Positions 44,539 through 53,971 of a DNA stretch of 64,000 bases are shown here, piece by piece. Position 1 is the stretch's first letter, and every line of letters begins with the position of its first letter. Position numbers and translations under genes: made by a program. Source of the DNA: CAWKAO01 sp963847665. GTDB lineage: Bacteria > Actinomycetota > Humimicrobiia > Humimicrobiales > Humimicrobiaceae. The notes under the pieces were generated by a model. That model made no database searches. It was given only the letters and a program-made list of their open reading frames with translations, and had not been told where the DNA came from. The DNA is taken from NCBI GenBank assembly GCA_963847665.1, contig CAWKAO010000002.1, positions 558,001 through 622,000 on the forward strand, in the 5' to 3' direction.

Positions 44539-47500
44539 TCAATACTCCTGTATGCTTTTAACACCGACGTTAGAGTTTTTCTTCAGTTCTACTATCCCCT
44601 GTACCAGGGCTGACGCCGCAGAAATAGTGGTTATTGAAGGGATGTTCTGCATTACAGCTGCAGTCCTTAAATAATATCCGTCATTTCTGGCATTACGGCC
44701 TTCGGGAGTATTTATTATAAGATTAATTTCACCATTTTTCATCATATCGAGCACATTGGGCCTGCCTTCGCTTATCTTTAATACTGAATCACATCTTATT
44801 TTATTTTTTTCAAGAATATCTGCAGTGCCCTTTGTGGATATTATTTTAAATCCATTATTTTGCAACATTTCCGCAATAGGTATCATTGTTTGTTTATCTT
44901 TATCGTTAACACTTATAAAAACAGTCCCGCTTGTCGGGATCTTAAGGTTTGTAGCTATCTGAGATTTTGCAAATGCTATCCCGAATATCTTGTCTATTCC
45001 CATCACTTCGCCAGTAGATTTCATTTCAGGTCCAAGTATTGTATCAAAACCCGGGAACCTGTTAAAAGGCAGGACAGCTTCCTTTATGCTGTAATAATCA
45101 AGTTTCATGCTATCGACTCTTTTAAAATCCAGGTCTTTTAACTTATATCCAGCCATTACCCTGGATGCAATCTTTGCAAGAGGGATTTTTATGGATTTAC
45201 TGACAAAAGGCACCGTCCTTGAAGCCCTTGGATTTGCTTCCAGTACATAGACAATTGAATTTTTAACAGCAAACTGAATATTTATAAGACCTTTTACTTT
45301 AAGCTTTTTAGCGATTTTATAAGTATATTCCTTTATATATTTTATTGTCTCTGTAGAAAGTGAAAAAGGTGGTATTACGCAAGCACTGTCTCCTGAGTGT
45401 ATCCCTGCTTCTTCTATATGCTCCATAATACCTCCAATAAAGATCTCCTCACCATCAAAGATAGCATCTACATCTACCTCTATTGCGTCTTCAAGAAATT
45501 TATCGACAAGTATTGGTTTGTCAGGTGATACAAGTGCAGCGCTTTTGATGTAATTCATAAGGCTGTCCTGCGTGTAAACAATATTCATTGCCCTTCCACC
45601 AAGAACATAAGAAGGTCTTACCAGTACTGGATAACCTATTTTCTTTGCTATTTTTAATGCTTCTTCAGCATCCATGGCAGTGCTGTTTTCAGGTTGAGGT
45701 ATTCCAAGCTTTTTAAGCATGCTGCCAAATCTTTTTCTATCTTCTGCAAGATCGATCCTGTCAGGGGAAGTACCGAGTATCCTGACACCTGCCTTATGAA
45801 GTCTCATGGCAAGTTTTAAAGGTGTCTGGCCACCAAACTGTACCACTACGCCATAAGGTTTTTCAGATTCGATAATATTCATTATATCTTCAAAAGTAAG
45901 AGGTTCAAAATAAAGTCTGTCAGAAGTGTCATAATCGGTACTGACCGTTTCAGGATTACAATTGACCATTATCGATTCAAAGCCTTCTTCGTGAAAAGCA
46001 AAGGAGGCATGAACACAGCAATAATCAAATTCTATCCCCTGCCCGATGCGATTTGGTCCACTTCCCAGTATTACTATTTTTTTCTTATTTGAGGGCTTGC
46101 TTTCATTTTCTGTCTCATATGTAGAATAAAAATAGGGAGTATAAGCTTCAAATTCTGCCGCACAGGTATCTACCGGTTTAAAAGTAGCAGAAATATTTAA
46201 ATCTTTTCTCAGGCTCCTTATATTTTCTTCATCGCATTTACATAGATGGGCTATCTGGATATCTGAATATCCTAATCTTTTTGCTTCATATAATCTTTCA
46301 CGCCCAATATCCTTAAAGGTGCAATTATGAAATCCTGTCTCAAAATCTACAAGTTGTTTTATATTATTTAAAAACCATGGGTCTATTTTTGTACTATTAT
46401 ATATGTCTTCTATGCTCTGCCCCAATTCAAAAGCATATTTTATATAAAAGACCCTATCCTGGTTGGGAATACTTAGCTTATTTGAAAGAAGCTCTCTGTT
46501 TGGATAGTCATTTCCATCCGCACCCAACCCGTATCTGTCAATTTCAAGAGATCTTATTGCTTTCTGTAATGCTTCCTTAAAAGTCCTCCCGATTGCCATT
46601 GCTTCACCTACAGACTTCATCCTTGTAGTCAAAGATATGTCTGTTCCCGGGAACTTCTCGAAAGCCCATCTTGGAAATTTTACCACAACATAATCTATAA
46701 CAGGTTCAAAACATGCCGGAGTTTTTTTAGTTATATCATTGGGTATTTCATCAAGTGTGTAACCGACTGCAAGTTTAGTAGCGATCTTTGCGATTGGAAA
46801 ACCTGTAGCCTTAGATGCAAGGGCACTGCTCCTGGAAACCCTTGGATTCATTTCTATGACAACCATTTTACCGTTATCAGGATTTATCGCAAACTGGATA
46901 TTTGAGCCACCGGTCTCTACTCCTATCTCCCTTATAATGGCAATAGCAGCTTGCCGCATATCCTGATATTCTCTGTCAGTCAGCGTTTGTGCGGGGGCAA
47001 CAGTTATGCTGTCTCCTGTGTGGACACCCATAGGATCAAAGTTTTCAATCGAACAGACTATTACTACATTGTCATTTTTATCCCGCATCACTTCAAGTTC
47101 GTATTCTTTCCACCCGGCAACAGATTTTTCGATCAGGACTTCGGTTACCGGAGAGAAGTCGAGCCCTATGCTGACGATATCGGTAAACTCTTCCTTGTTG
47201 AAAGCTACTCCTCCACCGATCCCCCCCAGTGTAAAGCTTGGCCTGACGACTAATGGAAACTTCAATCTATTGCTTATTTCCAATGCCTCTGAAAGACTTT
47301 TTGCATAACCGCTTGGAGGTACTTCAAGATCAATATTGGACATAGCTTTTTTGAAAAGCTCCCTGTCCTCTGCTTTATTTATAGCATCGACATCTGCTCC
47401 TATCAGTTCGACTCCGTTACTTTTCAGCACACCCATTTTTGCTACTGCTACAGCAATATTTAGACCTGTTTGCCCTCCCAGTGTAGGGAGAAGTGCATCC

Positions 47501-47748
47501 GGTTTTTCTTTTTCGATTATTTTAGCCACAAATTCAGGAGTAAGTGGCTCTATATAGGTCCTGTCAGCAAATTCCGGGTCAGTCATTATAGTGGCAGGGT
47601 TGGAATTGACCAGAACCACTTCATAACCTTCTTCTTTAAGTACCTTACATGCCTGCGTCCCTGAGTAGTCAAACTCGCAAGCCTGTCCGATGACTATAGG
47701 TCCGGAACCGATTATCATTATCTTCTTAAGGTCTTTTCTTCTGGGCAT
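44539..47748 (-). CDS. carB: Carbamoyl-phosphate synthase large subunit
   Basis: Makes carbamoyl phosphate for pyrimidines and arginine. The 1069 residues have two ATP-grasp halves: MIIGSGPIVIGQACEFDYSGTQA near the start and VILGSGPNRIGQGIEFDYCCVHA at about 555, each with its EMNPRVSRSSALASKATG or EANPRASRTVPFVSKS block, and a C-terminal MGS-like allosteric domain. Normal length and an intact frame over 3.2 kb, in contrast with the broken acs genes. It follows carA directly. Confidence 0.97.
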   Translation of the reverse strand: MPRRKDLKKIMIIGSGPIVIGQACEFDYSGTQACKVLKEEGYEVVLVNSNPATIMTDPEFADRTYIEPLTPEFVAKIIEKEKPDALLPTLGGQTGLNIAVAVAKMGVLKSNGVELIGADVDAINKAEDRELFKKAMSNIDLEVPPSGYAKSLSEALEISNRLKFPLVVRPSFTLGGIGGGVAFNKEEFTDIVSIGLDFSPVTEVLIEKSVAGWKEYELEVMRDKNDNVVIVCSIENFDPMGVHTGDSITVAPAQTLTDREYQDMRQAAIAIIREIGVETGGSNIQFAINPDNGKMVVIEMNPRVSRSSALASKATGFPIAKIATKLAVGYTLDEIPNDITKKTPACFEPVIDYVVVKFPRWAFEKFPGTDISLTTRMKSVGEAMAIGRTFKEALQKAIRSLEIDRYGLGADGNDYPNRELLSNKLSIPNQDRVFYIKYAFELGQSIEDIYNSTKIDPWFLNNIKQLVDFETGFHNCTFKDIGRERLYEAKRLGYSDIQIAHLCKCDEENIRSLRKDLNISATFKPVDTCAAEFEAYTPYFYSTYETENESKPSNKKKIVILGSGPNRIGQGIEFDYCCVHASFAFHEEGFESIMVNCNPETVSTDYDTSDRLYFEPLTFEDIMNIIESEKPYGVVVQFGGQTPLKLAMRLHKAGVRILGTSPDRIDLAEDRKRFGSMLKKLGIPQPENSTAMDAEEALKIAKKIGYPVLVRPSYVLGGRAMNIVYTQDSLMNYIKSAALVSPDKPILVDKFLEDAIEVDVDAIFDGEEIFIGGIMEHIEEAGIHSGDSACVIPPFSLSTETIKYIKEYTYKIAKKLKVKGLINIQFAVKNSIVYVLEANPRASRTVPFVSKSIKIPLAKIASRVMAGYKLKDLDFKRVDSMKLDYYSIKEAVLPFNRFPGFDTILGPEMKSTGEVMGIDKIFGIAFAKSQIATNLKIPTSGTVFISVNDKDKQTMIPIAEMLQNNGFKIISTKGTADILEKNKIRCDSVLKISEGRPNVLDMMKNGEINLIINTPEGRNARNDGYYLRTAAVMQNIPSITTISAASALVQGIVELKKNSNVGVKSIQEY

Positions 47749-48852
47749 TTATTTTTGCACAAATCCCTTTATATAGTCTTTAAAATTATTGAAAATATAT
47801 CTTGAGTCATATGGACCCGGTCCTGCCTCGGGGTGGTGCTGTACGCTATATGCCGAGATCTCCGGATATTCTATGCCCTCGATAGTATTATCATTTAGAT
47901 TTAAATGGGTAATCCTGTATTTTATATTTTTGACTTTTTTAAGTGATTCTATATCAACTGAAAAACCATGGTTCTGCGTAGTTATTTCTACTTCACCTGA
48001 TTTTAGGTTTTTTACCGGATGATTCCCTCCATGATGTCCAAACTTAAGCTTATAAGTCATAGCGCCCAGTGCAAGCGCCAAAAGTTGATGGCCAAGGCAA
48101 ATACCAAAAATAGGTTTTTTCCCGATCAACAAAGAGATATTTCTTATGGCATACTTAACAGCAGACGGATCACCAGGTCCGTTTGATAGAAATATGCCAT
48201 CAGGTTTTAAAGACAGCACTTCTTCTACTGTTGTATCTGCCGGCACTACGGTGACCTTATAACCAGCCTTATCAAGACACCTGAGAATATTTGATTTTAT
48301 CCCGAAATCAATTGCTGTTATATTATAATCAATTTCTTTATTTTTATTTTTATAGTCATATTTTTTGCTGCAGGTCACATATCTGACAAGATCACTACCG
48401 GCCATATCTGGATAACTTTTTATTTTTTCCATTAATTTTGAAGTATCATCAGAAGCAGTAGAAATGATTCCCTTCATGGCACCACTGAGTCTGATGTGCC
48501 TGGTAAGCATCCTTGTATCTATTTCAGATATACCGACGATATTATTCTCATGGAGGTATGTGACAATATCTTTTGAGGCTCGCCAGTTACTGTAATAATC
48601 AAAATATTCCCTTACTATAAAACCGCTTACTTGGACTTTTGATGATTCGACATCTTCTTTGTTGACCCCATAATTTCCTATTTGGGGATAGGTCATGGTC
48701 ACGATCTGGCCATGATATGATGGATCAGTCAAGATCTCCTGGTATCCTGTCATCGAAGTATTAAAAACTACTTCACCTATTATTTCACCTTCCGCACCAA
48801 AACTTTTACCACGGAAAAGGGTGCCATCTTCCAGTAACAGTACTGCTTTCAA
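47749..48852 (-). CDS. carA: Carbamoyl-phosphate synthase small (glutaminase) subunit
   Basis: Releases ammonia from glutamine for CarB. The 367 residues have FNTSMTGYQEILTDPSYHGQIV in the N-terminal domain and the class I amidotransferase triad: Cys in IFGICLGHQLLALALG and His, Glu in VQHHPEAGPGPYDS. Start is TTG (48850-48852) one base after the pyrC stop; it abuts carB without a gap. Confidence 0.96.
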   Translation of the reverse strand: MKAVLLLEDGTLFRGKSFGAEGEIIGEVVFNTSMTGYQEILTDPSYHGQIVTMTYPQIGNYGVNKEDVESSKVQVSGFIVREYFDYYSNWRASKDIVTYLHENNIVGISEIDTRMLTRHIRLSGAMKGIISTASDDTSKLMEKIKSYPDMAGSDLVRYVTCSKKYDYKNKNKEIDYNITAIDFGIKSNILRCLDKAGYKVTVVPADTTVEEVLSLKPDGIFLSNGPGDPSAVKYAIRNISLLIGKKPIFGICLGHQLLALALGAMTYKLKFGHHGGNHPVKNLKSGEVEITTQNHGFSVDIESLKKVKNIKYRITHLNLNDNTIEGIEYPEISAYSVQHHPEAGPGPYDSRYIFNNFKDYIKGFVQK

Positions 48853-48853
48853 T

Positions 48854-50215
48854 CTACTCCTCTTCTAAAAACGCTAAAATCCCATTATTTATAGTACATA
48901 TAACTGATCCCTTCAGTTCTTGTCCCTTAAAAGCATTATTCTTACTCATCGAAACAAGGCTGTCTTCAGTTATGGTCCTGGACCTTTCAGTTTCAAGTAT
49001 CGTAATATCAGCTTTGCTCCCTGTTTGAAACCCAGGATGTTTTATATTAAAAATACTAAGCGGTGCTTCAGTTATAAACCGGAGCATTTTAAGACTATCA
49101 AAATTTTCCCTTTCACAAAGTCTGTCAAAAACAGAACTAAACAGGGTCTCCATACCTGTGACTCCATTTGCAGCTCCTGCAAAGGTAGTGTTTTTTTCTG
49201 CCTTCAGATGAGGTGCATGGTCACTTGCGATTGCATCGATTATCCCATTTTTTAACCCTGATACCAGAGCCTCGCGGTCTTCTGCACTTCTCAGGGGTGG
49301 GTTTACCTTAAAGTCTGTATTATAACCTTCAACAAAACTATCATCGAAACAGATATGGTGTGGGGTCACATCACAGGTTATCTTAATACCGTCTTCTTTT
49401 GCTTTTTTTATTATTTCTACAGAGCCTTTAGAACTTAAATGAGTAATGTGTATCCTTGCGCCGGTTTTTTTTGCGATCAGTAAGTCCCTTGCTATGATTG
49501 TCTCTTCGGTAAGAGAAGAAATTCCTTCAAGACCAAGTTTTGAAGAATACAGACCTTCATGCATCTGACCATTCCTTGAAAAAGAATAATCCTCTTCATG
49601 TAATATAAGCAACTTATCATACTGGCTCGAGTAGCGCATTATCTCATACATGAGTCTTGCGTCCTGTATGCATTTTCCATCATCAGAAAAAGCAGCAGCA
49701 CCAGCTTCTGAGAGTGATCCAAGATCCACGATTTCCTTTCCCTCAAGCCCAACGGTCATTGCGGCAACTGGCAGGATTTTAAAATCAAGTTTATCAGAAT
49801 TTAACAGTATATATTTTAAAAGATATTCATTATCCAGGACTGGAGAAGTGTTCGGCATGCAGGCTAATGTCGTTATGCCTCCTTTTAACGCAGCTTTTAT
49901 GCCGCTTTCTAGTGTTTCTTCATCTCCATCTCCAGGATCCCTGAGATGTACATGCATATCAAAAAAACCTGGCGATATTAAATATCCTGTGGCATCTATT
50001 AATAAAAGGTCGTCTGAGTATCTCAATCTTCTGTTTGTATCAGACAATTTTATTTCTTTTGACTCAGGAATATCTATTTTTTTATTTATCGTGCTTATTA
50101 AACCGTTTTCTATAAATATATCTGAGTGAGACTCTCGACCCGAAAAAGTGTCCACCAATAATCCATTCCTTATCAGAATATTTTTTGCTTCCTTAGCTTT
50201 TAGTAGGCTGTCCAT
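48854..50215 (-). CDS. pyrC: Dihydroorotase (class I)
   Basis: Cyclises carbamoyl aspartate. The 453-residue amidohydrolase has the metal-binding DMHVHLRDPGDGDEETLESG, ACMPNTSPVLDNEYLL, HITHLSSKGSVEII, CDVTPHHICF and the Asp motif AIASDHAPHLKAEKN. Gene order pyrB-pyrC-carA is the actinobacterial one. Confidence 0.95.
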   Translation of the reverse strand: MDSLLKAKEAKNILIRNGLLVDTFSGRESHSDIFIENGLISTINKKIDIPESKEIKLSDTNRRLRYSDDLLLIDATGYLISPGFFDMHVHLRDPGDGDEETLESGIKAALKGGITTLACMPNTSPVLDNEYLLKYILLNSDKLDFKILPVAAMTVGLEGKEIVDLGSLSEAGAAAFSDDGKCIQDARLMYEIMRYSSQYDKLLILHEEDYSFSRNGQMHEGLYSSKLGLEGISSLTEETIIARDLLIAKKTGARIHITHLSSKGSVEIIKKAKEDGIKITCDVTPHHICFDDSFVEGYNTDFKVNPPLRSAEDREALVSGLKNGIIDAIASDHAPHLKAEKNTTFAGAANGVTGMETLFSSVFDRLCERENFDSLKMLRFITEAPLSIFNIKHPGFQTGSKADITILETERSRTITEDSLVSMSKNNAFKGQELKGSVICTINNGILAFLEEE

Positions 50216-50238
50216 TTCCTTTTTCCTAGAATTTTTTC

Positions 50239-51171
50239 TTATATATTTGCCATGACCAAGTAAATAAGTGCCATTCTGACAGCAAGTCCATTTTTTACCT
50301 GTTCAGTTATTTTTATTATATTCTTCAGGTCATCCTGCTTTTCCATCACATCTTCACTTATCTCAACTCCCCTGTTTACGGGTCCTGGATGCATTATTAT
50401 TGCACTACTTTTCATCCTTTTAAGCCTGCTGAGATCCATGGTGAGATACCTGTTGTATTCTTTTATGGAGGGGTAGAACCTCCTGCCCTGCCTCTCAAAC
50501 TGCATCCGAAGTGTATATATTACATCAGAGTCCTTTAGGACTTCATCAATATCATAATGGACTTTTACACCAAAATTATCTATTTTTTCAGGAAGGAGCA
50601 TCGAAGCAGAAACTATCGAAACGTCCATACCCATTCTTTTAAAAAGACTGATATTTGATCTTGCGACTCTGCTATTGATAATATCACCGACAATAGCGAC
50701 CCTGATATTCTTAAAAGATGAAAATGCTTTTTTTATAGTATAAAGATCCAGAAGTGCCTGTGTGGGATGCTGATGCTTGCCATCTCCTGCATTTATAAGC
50801 GGAATATCAATATTTTTTGTTATGAAATTCATCACTCCACTATCTGAATGTCTTACTATCAGTAGGTCGACTATCATGGAACGCAATGTCTTTATAGTAT
50901 CAAGAACAGATTCTCCTTTTTGAAGGCTGCTTGTGGAGGAAGAGAAATTAATAATGTCTGCACTTAATCTTTTTGCAGCCAGCTCAAATGAATTCCTTGT
51001 CCTTGTACTTGGTTCAAAAAACAGATTTAATACTGTTTTGCTTCTCAGGACAGGCACCTTCTTCTGGTCCCGATCAAGCACTTCGCTGAAAGAATCCGCT
51101 TTCTCCAGGATGAGACCAATATCATCGATATTTAAATCGTCAATATCTATTATATTTTTTACACTTAACAT
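50239..51171 (-). CDS. pyrB: Aspartate carbamoyltransferase catalytic subunit
   Basis: First committed step of pyrimidine synthesis. From MLSVKNIIDIDDL the protein has 310 residues with NLFFEPSTRTRNSFELAAKRL, KGESVLDTIKTL, GDGKHQHPTQALLDLYTI and MHPGPVNRGVEIS, standard for PyrB. I chose the ATG at 51171, behind ACAGGAACAG and 19 bases after the pyrR stop; the longer upstream frame overlaps pyrR and adds unlike residues. Confidence 0.95.
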   Translation of the reverse strand: MLSVKNIIDIDDLNIDDIGLILEKADSFSEVLDRDQKKVPVLRSKTVLNLFFEPSTRTRNSFELAAKRLSADIINFSSSTSSLQKGESVLDTIKTLRSMIVDLLIVRHSDSGVMNFITKNIDIPLINAGDGKHQHPTQALLDLYTIKKAFSSFKNIRVAIVGDIINSRVARSNISLFKRMGMDVSIVSASMLLPEKIDNFGVKVHYDIDEVLKDSDVIYTLRMQFERQGRRFYPSIKEYNRYLTMDLSRLKRMKSSAIIMHPGPVNRGVEISEDVMEKQDDLKNIIKITEQVKNGLAVRMALIYLVMANI

Positions 51172-51190
51172 CTGTTCCTGTTCACCATCT

Positions 51191-51724
51191 CTATATTTCA
51201 CAAATAGTGACCCTATCTTTTCCATCTGTTTCATGCAACTGGACAATTATGGTCTCGTTTACCGAAGTGGGAATATTTTTTCCCACAAAATCAGCCCTTA
51301 TCGGTAATTGCCTGTGTCCCCTGTCGATGAGAACGACTAACTGTATGGAATCAGGACGCCCAAAGTCGATTATCGCATCAAGGGCCGCTCTTACTGTCCT
51401 CCCGGTAAAAAGGACATCATCTACCAATATTACATCTTTTTTTTCAATGCTGAATGAAATGTCTGTCGCTTCAACTTCAGGATTTATCTTTCTTGCTACA
51501 TCATCCCTGTAAAAAGTTATGTCAAGTTTCCCGACTTTTATATTCCCCTCTTCCAGTTCACTTATGCTTTTAGCCAACCTCTCGGCCAGAGGGACTCCCC
51601 TTTTACGGATCCCTATAAACACGAGGTTTTGTGAACCTTTATTTCTTTCAAGTATTTCATGTGATATCCGTTTTATTACTCTTTCAATATCAATATCATT
51701 TAAAATAATAGCTTTTTCGTTCAT
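51191..51724 (-). CDS. pyrR: PyrR, pyrimidine operon attenuation regulator and uracil phosphoribosyltransferase
   Basis: RNA-binding regulator that senses UMP/UTP and also salvages uracil. The 177 residues have FIGIRKRGVPLAERLA, the PRPP loop VILVDDVLFTGRTVRAALDA and VVLIDRGHRQLPIRADFVGKNIPTS. It heads the pyr operon, and the RNA target it should bind is visible in its own leader (51849-51862) with a terminator hairpin after it. Confidence 0.95.
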   Translation of the reverse strand: MNEKAIILNDIDIERVIKRISHEILERNKGSQNLVFIGIRKRGVPLAERLAKSISELEEGNIKVGKLDITFYRDDVARKINPEVEATDISFSIEKKDVILVDDVLFTGRTVRAALDAIIDFGRPDSIQLVVLIDRGHRQLPIRADFVGKNIPTSVNETIIVQLHETDGKDRVTICEI

Positions 51725-51753
51725 ATTCTTTTTGATCCATACTTTTCAGGAAT

Positions 51754-51787
51754 AAAAAAAACCTCCTTACAGATAACGCAAGAAGGT
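51754..51787 (-). terminator. Attenuator terminator in the pyr leader
   Basis: On the minus strand ACCTTCTTGC (51778-51787) pairs with GTAAGGAGGT (51761-51770) over ten pairs with two G-U wobbles, a seven-base loop, then a run of eight T. It lies about 30 bases before the pyrR ATG and after the PyrR-binding loop, so it is the regulated terminator. Confidence 0.8.
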
Positions 51788-51848
51788 CGAATATCACAAT
51801 TTGTGCTTGTACTAAATATATAAGTATATTTTCTCATTTTTCCTTTTT

Positions 51849-51862
51849 AGTCTCTCTGGACT
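51849..51862 (-). promoter_or_regulatory. PyrR-binding RNA loop
   Basis: Minus strand AGTCCAGAGAGACT fits the PyrR binding-loop consensus ARUCCNGNGAGGYU at all but one position, within a small stem (TAGTC with GACTA). Bound PyrR should stabilise this hairpin and favour the terminator at 51754-51787. Confidence 0.8.
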
Positions 51863-51923
51863 ATTTTAAAGGTATTTTATTTTTTATCCGTTATTGCCTG
51901 TTCACAATAATATTGCCTTTGAT

Positions 51924-51952
51924 AATATATGGGATTTTGAAGAAAAATTCAA
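51924..51952 (-). promoter_or_regulatory. Predicted promoter of the pyr operon
   Basis: Minus strand TTGAAT (51947-51952), 17-base spacer, TATATT (51924-51929). Start near 51917 would give a leader of about 190 bases holding the binding loop and terminator. The divergent ABC operon promoter starts a few bases away. Confidence 0.5.
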
Positions 51953-51957
51953 GGATA

Positions 51958-51985
51958 TTGACATAATTTCTTAAAGTATTAAAAT
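51958..51985 (+). promoter_or_regulatory. Predicted promoter of the NEW3-ABC operon
   Basis: TTGACA (51958-51963, perfect), 16-base spacer, TAAAAT (51980-51985, 5/6). The start would fall about 125 bases before the GTG at 52116. The leader contains a five-pair hairpin (AAGGA/TCCTT) between A/T tracts. Together with the pyr leader this accounts for the 391-base gap 51725-52115, in which I see no gene. Confidence 0.55.
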
Positions 51986-52115
51986 TTGAAAATTGCTTTT
52001 TTAATAAAAAAAGGAAATAATCCTTAAAAAAATCTTTAATTATACGAATATTTATATCTGATTAAATGAATTAATAATAAAAAAAGTATAAATTTTTTAG
52101 AAAGGAATAACAGAA

Positions 52116-53021
52116 GTGGGTAAATTGAACAAGAAAATAAAAGCAGTATTGCTTGCAACCATCACAATTATAATGCTTTCCTTTATGTTTTCATTTCCCG
52201 GTGTCTTGATCGGCCAGGATGAAACTACTGGGGAGACGACCCTGGATACTATCGATATTCCAGAGGAACTCATTTTTGACGTAACATATCCAAAACTTAA
52301 CGCAAAGGCAGGACTCAATTTTGAGTTTAGTGTTGACCTTACTTACCAGGGGGATGAGGAAGCGACGATAGACCTTACAACTGAAGGACCGGAAGGCTGG
52401 TATATAGCGCTCAAACCATCTTACCAGGAGAGCGAGATAACTGCAGTCAAGCTGGAACCCGGTAAAAAAGAGACTTTGAAAATATCTGCTTATACACCGG
52501 TAAATAAAGACCAGCAGAAGCCGGGAGATTATGAAATAAAATTAATAGCTTCAAATGAAGATCTTAATTTATCAGAAGAAACGATTTTGTCTGCTACAAT
52601 TACAACAGTTTATGATCTAAGCCTGACGGCTAAATATGGAGTCTTAAATACTAAAGCCACTGCCGGTAAAAATAACCCGTTTATACTTGTCCTTAAAAAT
52701 ACAGGTTCTGATGACATGGAAAATATTGCTTTTACTTCAGACGCCCCTCAAAAATGGATAGTAAAATTTGATCCAGAAAAGATAGAAAAACTTGCACCTG
52801 ATGAATCAAAGGATATTGAGATCACTATCACTCCTCCCGACCAGACTATAGCTGGAGATTATTTACTTAACTTTTCAGCAAAAAATGATGACGTGACTAA
52901 AGATGTAGATGTGAGGGTCACTGTCGAGACTCCTTCTATCTGGGGTTGGGTCGGTATCGGAGTCATAGTTATAGTCGTAATAGGAGTTGCAATAGTATTT
53001 GCAAGATTAGGAAGAAGATAA
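52116..53021 (+). CDS. Membrane-anchored extracellular protein with two NEW3-like Ig-type domains
   Basis: The 301 residues begin with a signal-like hydrophobic segment (about 10-32), then two beta-rich repeats of the NPCBM-associated NEW3 type, each with a PxGWxxxxxP-like core (EGPEGWYIALKPSY and SDAPQKWIVKFDPEK) and an LxPGKKETLKISAYTP or LAPDESKDIEITITPP strand. A C-terminal membrane helix (WGWVGIGVIVIVVIGVAIVFARL) and basic end complete it. Start is GTG after AAAGGA. It lies one base before the ABC ATPase gene. Similar trios occur in bacteria and archaea; I infer an outside accessory domain for the exporter, with unknown substrate. Confidence 0.75.
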   Translation: MGKLNKKIKAVLLATITIIMLSFMFSFPGVLIGQDETTGETTLDTIDIPEELIFDVTYPKLNAKAGLNFEFSVDLTYQGDEEATIDLTTEGPEGWYIALKPSYQESEITAVKLEPGKKETLKISAYTPVNKDQQKPGDYEIKLIASNEDLNLSEETILSATITTVYDLSLTAKYGVLNTKATAGKNNPFILVLKNTGSDDMENIAFTSDAPQKWIVKFDPEKIEKLAPDESKDIEITITPPDQTIAGDYLLNFSAKNDDVTKDVDVRVTVETPSIWGWVGIGVIVIVVIGVAIVFARLGRR

Positions 53022-53022
53022 T

Positions 53023-53970
53023 ATGAATAACATCATCGAGAAACCTATTATTTTTGCAGAAAACCTGTCAAAACAATACAACGGTAAGACTGTTGTGGAT
53101 AATCTTAATCTTTCAATTGAAAAGGGAGAGATATTTGGACTTCTTGGGCCAAATGGAGCCGGTAAATCAACTATAATATTAATGTTGCTCGGGTTGACCG
53201 AACCGACAACAGGTACCATAAGTGTTGCAGGTTTTAATGCTACCAAGGAACCTATAAAGGTCAAGAGGGTCACGGGGTATCTTCCTGAAAGATTAGGGTT
53301 TTATGAAAATCTTACTGCAAAACAGAATCTAAAATATACTGCAGACTTAAACAGTATACCCTTTAAGGAAATAGATAAAAAAGTTGATGAGGTTCTTGAG
53401 ATAGTCGGTCTGGAAAAGAATAAAAATCATCTGGTCAACACGTTCTCAAGAGGCATGAAACAAAGGTTGGGTATTGCAGATGTACTTATCAAAAACCCAG
53501 TACTCGCAATACTTGATGAGCCGACTGAAGGTTTGGATGTCAAGATCGCAAATCAGATTCTGGAAAATATTAAGATTTTAAATAGTGAAAAAAATCTTAC
53601 TTTCCTTATATGTTCGCACCAGTTAAATCTTGTCCAGAAGATATGTACAAGTATTGGAGTGATGTCCAATGGTAAACTCATCGGAGAAGGCAAGATCGAT
53701 CATCTCGGGAGAAGCCTCTTTGCAGAAGGAAAATTCAGGATCGAAATAGAACTTTCCGAAGTCGTTCCTGAAATAATTGAAAAAATAAAAGGTCTTCCGG
53801 GAGTCTCTTCTGTTTTACAAAAAGACAACTCCATTGATATTGTCAGTGATGAAGACATCAGGTCTACTGTATCCAAACTTGTGGTAGACAACAATCTTTT
53901 GCTTATAAGGATGAATATTAAAGATTCTTCATTAGAAGAAATTTATTTGAAATATTTTAAAGAGGAGTAA
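53023..53970 (+). CDS. ABC transporter ATP-binding protein (ABC-2 exporter type)
   Basis: The 315-residue ATPase has Walker A GLLGPNGAGKSTII, Q-loop region GYLPERLGFYENLT, signature FSRGMKQRLGIA, Walker B AILDEPTEGLD and the switch His in LICSHQLNLV. A C-terminal extension of about 90 residues follows, as in CcmA/NosF-type exporters. It sits between the NEW3 protein and the permease with one-base gaps, so the three form one operon. Function: probable export of a protein, lipid or drug; not identifiable. Confidence 0.9.
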   Translation: MNNIIEKPIIFAENLSKQYNGKTVVDNLNLSIEKGEIFGLLGPNGAGKSTIILMLLGLTEPTTGTISVAGFNATKEPIKVKRVTGYLPERLGFYENLTAKQNLKYTADLNSIPFKEIDKKVDEVLEIVGLEKNKNHLVNTFSRGMKQRLGIADVLIKNPVLAILDEPTEGLDVKIANQILENIKILNSEKNLTFLICSHQLNLVQKICTSIGVMSNGKLIGEGKIDHLGRSLFAEGKFRIEIELSEVVPEIIEKIKGLPGVSSVLQKDNSIDIVSDEDIRSTVSKLVVDNNLLLIRMNIKDSSLEEIYLKYFKEE

Positions 53971-53971
53971 G

